A DNA stretch of 64,000 nt from Neoarius graeffei (lineage: Eukaryota; Chordata; Actinopteri; Siluriformes; Ariidae). Every line of letters starts with the position of its first letter. Position 1 is the first letter of the stretch. Both the position numbers and the translations under genes were made by a program. Shown here one piece after another: positions 1 through 26,534 of this stretch. The DNA is taken from NCBI RefSeq assembly GCF_027579695.1, contig NC_083577.1, positions 54,309,283-54,373,282 on the forward strand. Direction: 5' to 3'. The notes below the pieces were generated by a model, which worked only from the letters and a program-made list of their open reading frames with translations, did not search any database and was not told where the DNA came from.

Positions 1-372
1 GCCATGATACTTTTCCACAGACATGTGTTGTGAAGATCAGACTTTGATAGATCCCTGTTCTTTAAATAAAACAGGGTGCCCACTCACACCTGATTGTCAT
101 CCCATTGATTGAGAACACCTGACTCTAATTTCACCTTCAAATTAACTGCTAATCCTAGAGGTTCACATACTTTTACCACTCACAGATATGTAATATTGGA
201 TCATTTTCCTCAATAAATAAATGACCAAGTATAATATTTTTGGCTCATTTGTTTAACTGAGTTCTCTTTATCTACTTTTAGGACTTGTGTGAAAATCTGA
301 TGATGTTTTAGGTCATATTTATGCAGAAATATAGAAAATTCTAAAGGGTTCACAAACTTTCAAGCACCACTG
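1..372 (-). mobile_element. Terminal part of a Tc1-like transposon, running off the left edge
   Basis: The sequence matches, by eye, the long terminal inverted repeat and 5' leader of the Tc1 element at 52989-56161 (shared landmarks: the stretch around CCTCAATAAATAAATGACC and the end CAAGCACCACTG). The transposase start codon, read on the minus strand, is at about 3-5, so the coding part lies to the left of the window. The end abuts a TA dinucleotide at 373-374, the normal Tc1 target. Confidence 0.8.
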
Positions 373-544
373 TACAGTACCAGTCAAAAGTTTAGGCACA
401 CCTTCTAATTCAATAGTTTTTCTTTTATTTATTAATTAAGACACTTCATGTCTTACAGTAATGATGGATGTCATTTCTCTTTACTTAGTTTAGCCATTCT
501 TGACATAATATGGATTACTACAGTTGTGGAACAGGGCTGTTTGC

Positions 545-586
<42 letters not shown>
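545..586. repeat. (ATT)n microsatellite
   Basis: About 14 uninterrupted ATT units. A shorter (ATT)n lies at 789-822 in the same old transposon remnant. Confidence 0.9.
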
Positions 587-793
587 GTAAATGCGATTGG
601 AGAAATGGCTAGTTAATTGTCTTTTATAGTGTATATGGTAAACCCATGTCCTTGGTAGTTCAGATTTTTTTTTATTCTTTTTTTTTCTTTTTTTTTAAAT
701 GTGTATAGTTTTGTTTAAATCTTGAATTTAGAATTTTTATTTTGTATAGTTTTTTTTATGGTTTTTTGAAATAAAGGTTTTCTATTTTTTATG

Positions 794-824
<31 letters not shown>

Positions 825-1599
825 AATTTACTGTGTGTATTATTTACTGTTTGATCTTGGATGCTTTAAAGAAGGCAAGAAATTGCACTAATAAACTTTT
901 GACGAGGCATACCTGTTAATTGAAAAGCATTCCAGATGACTACCTCATGAAGCTGGTTAAGATAATGCCAATAGTGTGTAAACCGTCATCAAGGTAAACA
1001 GTGGCTACTTTCAAGAATTTTTTTTTTTTTTTTTTTAAGTTTCATATTTTAAACACTTCCTTGTTTACCACATATGTTCCTTATGTTATTTCATAGTTTT
1101 GACATCTTCAGTATTGTTCTACAATGTAGAAAATAGTTAGAATAAAGAAAATACTATAAGTGTGCCCTGTCAAAAGTTAATTCGTGGAATTTCTTCCCAC
1201 ATTAATGCATTGGGATCAAACAGTAAATTAAAAACGCAGTATTTTAACAACTGTAGTAATCCATATGATGTCAAGAATCACTCAACTAAGTAAGGAGAAA
1301 CGACTGTCCACAAAAGAAAACGTAAGCATCTTGGGTCTGAAAAGTCAGTCCCTCAATATTGTTTTTAATATTTTTTGTTTATAGAACTGTTGTATAAAAG
1401 CAATATCACACTCGCAATTACCTGCAGCCTCAGTTGTTGTGCCTACAATCAAAGTCCTTCCAGGTAAGCCTTGCCATTCAGCTATGGGCAGAAATGTGTC
1501 ACTAGAAACTGAATTTGCATGGAAGAATGGAAGTGTTCCAGCTAGTTTTCCAAGAGGGCAGGGTGCCAATGATTTATTGCGGGCGATTTTTCACACATC

Positions 1600-1990
1600 A
1601 CTATATACAGTAAGGATTACACGCGAACAACAGCAGCAGGACGACTTCTACTTTCAGCAGGACGGGGCGCCACCGCACTTCACACTCAATGTGCGTGCAC
1701 TACTTGATGACGAATTTCCCGACAGGTGGATTGGATGTTGGGGAGCCGTTGACTGGCCACCACGTTTGCCGGATCTCACCCCATGGACTTCTTTTTCTGG
1801 GGATGTGTAAAAGAGAGGGTTTTCGCACGCAAGCCACGTTCTGTTGATGCCATGATTTCAGTTCATACTGGAAGCTTGCCGGGAAATTGATGCTGATAAA
1901 GACCTTTGTGCCAGAGTGTGCATGGGTGTCCACACTTGAGTAGTGGAGTGTGAGAATGCTGGGGGCAGACAGTTTGAACATTTGAGGGAT
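1600..1990 (+). pseudogene. Mariner-like (IS630/DDE_3 type) transposase fragment, frameshifted
   Basis: The translation contains FQQDGAPPH, EFPDRWIG and a degraded WPPRSPDLTP-type motif (here WPPRLPDLTP), the second-Asp block and the approach to the third acidic residue of this transposase group. Frame is lost at about 1785, after which KERVFARKPR is readable in another frame. The N-terminal half is missing. It is clearly dead. A fragment with the complementary N-terminal half is at 40088-40192. Confidence 0.7.
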
Positions 1991-2023
1991 TGATATATTT
2001 ATTAGTGTGATGTTATTATTGAT

Positions 2024-2397
2024 CTCATCTCATTATCTGTAGCCACTTTATCCTGTTCTACAGGGTCGCAGGCAAGCTGGAGCCTATCCCAGCTGACTAC
2101 GGGCGAAAGGCGGGGTACACCCTGGACAAGTCGCCAGGTCATCACAGGGCTGACACATAGACACAGACAACCATTCACACTCACATTCACACCTACGGTC
2201 AATTTAGAGTCACCAGTTAACCTAACCTGCATGTCTTTGGACTGTGGGGGAAACCGGAGCACCCGGAGGAAACCCACGCGGACACGGGGAGAACATGCAA
2301 ACTCCACACAGAAAGGCCCTCGCCGGCCCCGGGGCTCGAATCCGGGACCTTCTTGCTGTGAAGCGACAGCGCTAACCACTACGCCACCGTGTCGCCC
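2024..2397 (-). mobile_element. tRNA-derived SINE, full-length copy
   Basis: This is a full copy of the dominant SINE of the window. Read on the minus strand it starts GGGCGACACGGTGGCGTAG, carries box A (TGGYGTAGTGG type) and box B (GGRTTCGAGCC type) promoter-like motifs, and ends in GATAATGAGATGAGAT. It is flanked by the 12-bp direct repeat GTTATTATTGAT (2012-2023 and 2398-2409), a clean target-site duplication. It lies within the mariner-like fragment, so it is younger than it. Confidence 0.9.
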
Positions 2398-2689
2398 GTT
2401 ATTATTGATATGTTTGTATAATCAATAAAATAACGGTTTGTGCGAACGTTTTGCTTTTCATTACTTTATACCTACTTTTGCAGCCCCCTGTATAAACAAT
2501 CTATCATGCAAAATTAGCCATACTGGGCATCTATGCAAGGTAGATTACTTTTGTAGTAACCGCTCAACTAAGTAAAGAGAAACGACATCCATCGTTACTT
2601 TAAGACATGAAGTGTCTTTTAATTAATAAAAATAATGAAAACCCATTGAATTAGAAGGCGTGTCCAAACCTGTAACTGGTCCTGTATTT

Positions 2690-4260
2690 AAGTAAGTAAA
2701 TGTAGATATATCACTGGCTACTAAAACTCCATAAAGTAGGAGTACAGCCCTTGGGTGCGTGTGCTATAGAACATTGGATTTAATGTTTTACCAAATGGTG
2801 CTTAAGCTTTTTCCCATGCAGTCGGTAACAAATGTGCAAATAGTTCCTAGTTATCAAGTAGGCAGACAGTTTAATTAAAGCTCCAATTAAACATGTGAGC
2901 CAACTGCTGAATGCCTTTAGCCTGTTAGTCATTAAGCCACTGTTAAATAAAGTAAAATTGCATTGTTATCAGGCCACGACTCTACACTTCAAGTCCTGGA
3001 GGGCCACAGCACAAAGCAGCTCGTGTTTTTTCTTTTCTTTTTTTTTTTTTCTCAACATTGGTTCAACTCATTAGCTTCAGTAATGGAATAAGGTGCATTA
3101 AAACAGTGCTGAGCTGCAGGCTTGAGACTCTCTGAGACTGGAGTTGATGTGTAAACTGTGTGATAATAGAGGTTTTCTTTAAAGCTTTGTTCAATCCGTA
3201 AGCAAGTATTCATAAATTGAAACAGTTATAGTGGTGTCAGTGTTTATAGATTTAAAGCGGCATGCATTGGGCAAAAACTGGAAGACACACAACTGGATCA
3301 TTACAGGTATCTGTTTCGTAAAATCCAATGCCATACATCTCACTTTTTTTTTTAATTATCATATTACACTGTTATTACAAAACAATTACATGATTTTCTG
3401 TTTGTCCGTTCAAGTGGCAGAGGCATGTCCTCCCACTCGTCAGATCATCAGCGTTCCTCTCTCGACACACCTCTTATTCCAATTAAAATAAAACTGTTTG
3501 TGCAACACTGAATCATAGTCATTATACTGTATACTGCACTGAATCTCATCTCTGGTGAAATGGTTTAAAATTTTTCACTGCTGTGAATGAATCTTTTATG
3601 CACTGGATAGTTGATCATGTATGAAGATGTATTCTGTCGTCTTGCACTCCAGTATTCATCTTAAACTATATTGAGTTATATTTAGTTTTCACACACCCAA
3701 AATGTTTTGCATCTGCTGCTGCTATATGTAGAGATTACTGTGAACTCCTGAACTTTTAAGCCTAAGATCACCAGTTGTTGTATTTATCATATTCAGCCTA
3801 GCACTTGAAAAATTTAGCATAGGGTCATGATTTGTGCAGTAAACAAAAGTCTCAGAATTGACATCGGACAGTTGGTTTATTGTACTTTTAGATCCGTGTT
3901 TTTTTTTTTTTCTCCAATTTGGAATAAAGAATGGATGCATATCCCTCATCTGAAATGTGACTACTCGTTATTTAAGACATAATTTGGCAACCATTTTGTC
4001 GAAGTGTTTTGGGTTGTTTTTTGTTTTTCTCCTCATCATCAGGCTGTACCTATGGTACAGTAAACTTTTCCCATGTGTGTCTCGCTCTGCGCTCTGAATG
4101 CCAAGTGATAACTAAAAGATTTAGAATTTGTCCGTGAGAAAAGAAGCCCAACATGCAGCTACACAAATAGTGTCAGATCCATAAATGATATGGAGCCAAA
4201 ATTTCTCGAGTTCTTCCCTCGCCTGTTGTCCTTGAGTGAGGTGTTTAATTTAGTGTTCTT
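2690..4260. other. No gene seen
   Basis: AT-rich non-coding sequence. I see no conserved exon, RNA gene or clear transposon end. Short open frames here have no recognisable motif. Confidence 0.6.
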
Positions 4261-5215
4261 GTATGGAATCAGTTTTGTGCCGAAATGTTCATACAATACT
4301 TTTGAAATATCAAACAAAAATGACAAATCAAAATACAAAAAAAGAAAAAAAAAAAGTCAATTTTTTTTAGACTGGCAAACAAATTATTTGTGTAATCGTG
4401 CAAAATATCAGTCTATTACTCTTCAGAAACCTTTTATTTTTGTTCCGTGTCTTTCTCAGTTTTGTTTGACGTAATTTATTTTGGTTGCGATTCCAGCTTT
4501 CTCGTTTGCGCTCCCTGACTTTTTGCTTGCAGTTTTGGCACAAACTTGACGTGTGGGTGGGCTGTCCAGGAATGCATTCCCATTGGCTAACTTGTTTGAC
4601 TGACAGCTACGCTCAGCCATTCCCTACTCGGATTTTGGCGGACTGTTTGACGAGTGACCGACCCATTGACGGTAAACAAGGATTGAGTGGATTTCAGTGG
4701 CGACTCTGATATTGAATTAATTAATTCACCAAAGTGTAAATTCAATATCATAGTCACCACTGAAGTCCACTCGATCCTTGTTTCCCGTCAATGGATCGGT
4801 TACTCGTCAAACAGTCCGCCAGAATCCGAGTAGGGAATGGCCGCAACAGCCTCCGGGGGAATCGCTGAGCGTAGCTGTCAGTCAAACACAAGTTAGCCAA
4901 TGGGAATGCATTCCTGGACAGCCCACCCACACGTGAAGTTTGTGCCAAAACTGCAAGCAAAAAGTCAGGGAGCGCAAACGAGAAAGCTGGAATCGCAACC
5001 AAAATAAATTGCGTCAAACAAAACTGAGAAAGACGCGGAACAAAAATAAAAGGTTTCTGAAGAGTAATAGACTGATATTTTGCACGATTACACGATTAAT
5101 TTGTTTGCCAGTCTAAAAAAATTGACTTTTTTCTTTTTTTGTATTTTGATTTGTCGTTTTTGTTTGATATTTCAAAAGTATTGTATGAACATTTTGGCAC
5201 AAAATTGATTCCATA
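4261..5215. repeat. Long foldback: ~450-bp inverted arms around a ~30-bp loop
   Basis: The left arm (about 4261-4713) is repeated in reverse complement at about 4744-5215, with only scattered differences and small indels. Shared landmarks include TTTTGTTTGACG, GCGCTCCCTGACTTTTTGC, ATGCATTCCCATTGGCTAA and TTGACGGTAAACAAGGAT-like sequence. The centre, around 4714-4743, contains TTAATTAATT. Nothing coding is recognisable. It behaves like a foldback/MITE-type DNA element. I could not identify a target duplication. Confidence 0.85.
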
Positions 5216-6705
5216 TTCTTGAGAGGCTGACGGACTCTCTCTTGCCCCAGGCTGTTTGGTCAGCAGCTCCAAGAGTGGAATTGAACAATGTATCTGGTTT
5301 TTTTGTTTGTTTGCTTTTTAAACAGATTGGTCATCTCGAGCTGGTCAAATACAGCTGCTTTGTGTCTCTAAATGACGTGTGGACATAAAGATTTAGGCAT
5401 AAAACTGGAGCTGTGGCAACTGCTGCTGATTTTGTTAACCCCTGCTGATTGTTGTGCAGTTGTCCTTCTGATTGGACACTTAGGCTCGTGTTTGGAAAAT
5501 GGCACTATTGGCATGGACAGCTGCCTCGTCTTAAACAGGCAGATCCTCGACTTGTTCTGTTAGTGCCAGCTTACTTAAACAGAGGAGAGTTGTTTTTACA
5601 TACCATGCAGAGCTAGCAGATGGAAAAGTGTTGCAACAGAAAGTCCATAACAAGTAGGAAAGCAGTTTCACTGGCTGCTTTAGTTTGTCTTATTGTTTTC
5701 CATTCTGATGTCACAGACAGATGGGTTTGGATAACAAAGTCCGATAATAAATACCATGTTGTGTTTTATCAAATGTGTGCAGTGCCCTTCCATTGGAGGC
5801 AACAGGAACTGGAATCCTGCTGAATCGAGTGGAAGAATGTGCACTCTGCAATCTGGCATCTAAAAATACTTATCATTTAAGCCAGCCAGGACTTTTTATT
5901 TTAGTCCCAGTTTAGTGAGAGCCACAACATCAAGCCTTGTGTTCACAGTAAGACACTTTCAAGGCTGTTTTCTTACTGGGGAACCACCACCCCCAATATC
6001 TATTGATTTGGATGTTTTTAACACAGTAATGAATGGTTTTAGAGCATTCACGTAACTGCTGTTAGTATGTTTTAAGATCTCTTCTTTTTTTTTTAAACCC
6101 TCCTGCTTCATTAATCTTTATTTCTTCGAGCTGTCAAATTGCTGGGTCTTTTATTAGTCCTAGACATCTTTAGCCATCATCACTCAGCACTCCCCCATAA
6201 CACTGACAAGAACATGTTCTCTATAACAAGGTATGGAATTAGTGGAAGCTGTAACCTTGGAGCATAAAATAAACAAGCTCTATAGGCGCTAGTATAGGCA
6301 TGCATTTTATTTTATCTCTGTGAAACATTAAATCCTCCGGCCATGCTTTGAAATGATATTTTATTGGTCTTGGTGCCAGTACATAGCTGTACGGTGTTAC
6401 TGTGAATGATGCTAAAGCCTTATACATCATAAATGATGTGGAAATTTGTATCGGGTGATTTTTAAACTTGAAGTACCAACACTGAGACCAAAGGAGCGGG
6501 TTTGTGTAATGGAAGAAGCAGTGTAGCAAGCAAGCTAGTAGCCGTGAATTATCATGTTGCCGTCTGCCAGAAGTATGTCCGGTTATCACAGTACTCTGAT
6601 ACAGGTTTGTCTCCTTGCATAACCTTCTATGATAGCTGTGGAATGCACACTGGAAAGGGCAGAACCACCCCTTGCCTACTATCTCCCTACACACACACAC
6701 TCACA

Positions 6706-6757
<52 letters not shown>

Positions 6758-7006
6758 CATGCATGGACACGCACCATCACCCTGTTGTCTGAGCAGTGGC
6801 TTTACAGGACAAGGCTGTGTAACCTCAGAGCACTGTGCTGGATGTATGGGACAGCAGGCAGTGTGGGGAGCAGGGCTGAGAGAAGCAGCTGCTGCTGGTC
6901 ATTAAGTGGGTTTGTGCTGTGCTGAAGGAGGACCGAGAGGTGTCCTGTGGTGAGACAGTCAGTGAGGAAGACCATCGGGAGCTGTGCTGTGTTGGCTGGT
7001 GGCAGT
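5216..7006. other. Non-coding sequence upstream of the first ppp2r3b exon
   Basis: No exon is recognisable. A (CT)n tract at 6709-6753 lies about 250 bp before the start codon. The sequence immediately upstream (about 6780-7006) is GC-richer than its surroundings and may be 5' UTR or promoter of the short (PR72-type) isoform. That is inference from position only; I see no clear TATA box. Confidence 0.5.
6709..6753. repeat. (CT)n microsatellite
   Basis: About 22 CT units directly following a short CA tract. It produces spurious Ser-Leu repeat open frames. Confidence 0.95.
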
Positions 7007-23634
<16,628 letters not shown>

Positions 23635-24470
23635 CAGCCAGTTGCAGCAATATAAACATTAAAAACTATTCACAGACACACAACACCCAGCAGAGCACAG
23701 CGAAACAGGCCATGTGCAACTAACACCATGCCTGTAGCCATTCCCTATAAAACACATCGATGCAGCTACATGCATGAGCTTACAAGTTCATGTCTGTACT
23801 CTGACTGGCCAAAGAGTGTGTCCCAGGTTCTAGTTTAGAAGCAATACACCAATATCCTGGTGAAACACATGAAGGGGAAGGCTTGTGCTCGCCCAGCACA
23901 CCAGTAGTGTAGGATCAGCTGTACAGAGCCTGGCAGCTCCTACTGAGCTCGGTGCCTGATCAGCACTAGGCCTGTCAGGCTTGTCTGTCTGTACAGGAAC
24001 CAAACGGCAGGTTACTGAAGAACACTTGAAATGCTCCGTGTGCTCCAAGTGTAGAATATTCAACACACTTAAATTGGCAAATCTTACATTCCACAAATTA
24101 ACTAAAGTCACTGCAGACTTGAGCTTGATTTCATGGATGGTGTATTTCTAATAACGCTGTGTGTAGGTGTCTCTGAAATGCCTCACACTCAGAGCCCCTT
24201 GCAGGGGAAAAACTGTCTTTACAAATACTGTGCCTCCGGTCAGCATCTACTTTGCTGTTTCACAGACATGAACATTTGTTTTAAATTATACATTTATTTA
24301 TAAAGATTTCTACATATTTATTTGCTGTGTTTTGTTCAAAGTGTTAGATTCATCCGAGTTCTAAATAAAATTTGTTTTTTTCTATAAAAAGTACCTCGAA
24401 CAATGTACTTTAAGAATGGAAAAAGTGAGCCATTTTTGAGTTTAATAAAGTATTATAACTTCATTCATCC
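23635..24470 (+). other. ppp2r3b: Probable ppp2r3b 3' UTR with poly(A) signals
   Basis: Non-coding sequence directly follows the stop codon. AATAAA hexamers at 24364-24369 and 24444-24449 are plausible polyadenylation signals. This implies a 3' UTR of about 0.75-0.85 kb. No transposon is recognised inside it. Confidence 0.65.
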
Positions 24471-24890
24471 TGTATACAATGAGTGACGTGCATCTGAATC
24501 CTGCTTGTGTGTGAGTGAATAATAGTTACATTAGGTTTCAATAATAATGAAATACAGCAAACAATTTACTCATGAAAACATTTCAAACTTATTTTACATA
24601 CCTGTTAAAAAGAAATGGAAGCCTCCTTAACTACAGACATGTCGGGTCATAGCTGTTAGCAACATTTTATATTTTTTCCCCAACTGGTTAAAAATATTTG
24701 TTGTTGATGGTTAGTACCAGTTATCAAAAATACAGTAGTTTTAAAAATATGTATAATTTGATTTCTGTTTAAAACCAGCTGTTTAACCGAATGTGAAATG
24801 TATTTATTTAACCAGTTCATCCTGGATGCACAGTAGACCGTCTACGTTTTTTTAATATATTGGAAAGATGTTCTGCCATTTCTGTTACAT

Positions 24891-25263
24891 CCCATCTCAT
24901 TATCTCTAGCCACTTTATCCTGTTCTACAGGGTCGCAGGCAAGCTGGAGCCTATCCCAGCTGACTACGGGCGAAAGGCGGGGTACACCCTGGACAAGTCG
25001 CCAGGTCATCACAGGGCTGACACATAGACACAGACAACCATTCACACTCACATTCACACCTACGGTCAATTTAGAGTCACCAGTTAACCTAACCTGCATG
25101 TCTTTGGACTGTGGGGGAAACCGGAGCACCCGGAGGAAACCCACGCGGACACGGGGAGAACATGCAAACTCCACACAGAAAGGCCCTCGCCGGCCACGGG
25201 GCTCGAACCCGGACCTTCTTGCTGTGAGGTGACGGCGCTAACCACTACACCACCGTGCCACCG
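24891..25263 (-). mobile_element. SINE, full-length, minus strand
   Basis: Same family as 2024-2397. It is flanked by the 12-bp duplication TTTCTGTTACAT (24879-24890 and 25264-25275). It lies between the two convergent genes. Confidence 0.9.
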
Positions 25264-25793
25264 TTTCTGTTACATATTGGTATTATTTGCGATGACCGTT
25301 TTAGTCTTGACGTTGAGCAGATTATTTGCACCTGAGAGAGAAGAGCAGCAGTTATCCAAAAATTACGTATTTATTTGCAGTATAGAAATGTACTTCAGTG
25401 TACTGCATCACAATTCTTCAGTGTAGAAGGGAGTGCCATTAGATTTTTAAAATCGTATCAGAGAGTGTGGTGCCTGCTCGGTTGTGTGCATTTAGATTCT
25501 GATGATATTACATATTTGTTGAGATTGAGATGAACAGTGATCATACATGATGATTCTCTCTAGTTCTTATTGTAGAGATTTGGACAGAAAAGATGGCTGG
25601 AGACTCTTAAAGAATCTTTTTATATAAATGAAATGACAGTGAAAAGGTGAACAATATTATATACAATACATTCAAATAGGTGAACATTAATCTGAAAATG
25701 AAAAGAAATAAAACTGTCAGTTTGAGAGAAGAGGGCAGATAGTGATTAATAGACCCCACCCCCAGAGTGTGTTATGCTGTTCTGAGAGATAGA

Positions 25794-26134
25794 TATCCAT
25801 CCATCCATTATCTGTAGCCGCTTATCCTGTGCAGGGTCACAGGCAAGCTGGAGCCTATCCCAGCTGACTACGGGCGAAAGGCGGGGTACACCCTGGACAA
25901 GTCGCCAGGTCATCACAGGGCTGACACATAGACACAGACAACCATTCACACTCACACCTACGGTCAATTTAGAGTCACCAGTTAACCTAACCTGCATGTC
26001 TTTGGACTGTGGGGGAAACCGGAGCACCCGGAGGAAACCCACGCGAGTAACATGCAAACTCCAAACTGAAAGGCCCTCGCCGGCCGCTAGGCTCGAACCC
26101 AGGACCTTCTTGCTGTGAGGCGACAGCGCCACCT
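25794..26134 (-). mobile_element. SINE, 5'-truncated, minus strand
   Basis: It has the variant 3' tail (GGATGGATGGAT type on its own strand) and an internal deletion around 26040. Its 5' head is cut off near 26134, before the box A region. Confidence 0.8.
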
Positions 26135-26534
26135 GATACGTTTTTTTTTTTTAAATAAAATTAGCATGAGCACAGTTTGGAAGGATAGTGACTAGCTTTA
26201 CATATCTCAGCAGAAACACATGCCTAATATAACAGCAAAGAAGACAAAATGTACATTCTATCATCTTTAGTTTAGATCGGATTTAAATGAGAACCAAAAT
26301 CATTATGCAATGCAAAACCAATAATTAAAATGCTAAAGTCTTTAGCACCAATGCATTCCATCACTGCTTACAGTAAATGTATATCAAACAAAATTGAAAA
26401 TACAGTAAAAAATGTAAAAAAAAATTTGCATGAGGTCATATGGAATATGAAGAGGAAACATCTTAGGCACATTGAACACTGCGTCGTTCTTATTACCGTC
26501 AATGAACATCTTCAAATGGACTTTCATGAGGACA

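Larger units (their letters stand above)
375..2684. mobile_element. Old Tc1/mariner-like element with degenerate ends, filled with later insertions
   Basis: The left end starts CAGTACCAGTCAAAAGTTTA and the right end is its diverged inverted copy, finishing at 2684 before TA. Subterminal blocks around 480-530, 1240-1300 and 2560-2610 repeat each other, partly inverted. I find no Tc1 transposase inside. A mariner-like fragment and a SINE have been inserted. Related ends occur at 13009 and 20442. Confidence 0.6.

Noticed and set aside
1439-1810. 123-codon plus-strand frame as a complete gene
   Set aside because: Only its second half shows transposase motifs and it is frameshifted at the end. 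It is a transposon relic.
4485-5017. Paired frames containing QFWHKLDVWVG and a related minus-strand frame
   Set aside because: Mirror translations of the foldback arms. No support as a gene.
6502-6925. Open frames rich in Ser-Leu around the (CT)n tract
   Set aside because: Microsatellite translation. No domain, and they overlap on different frames.
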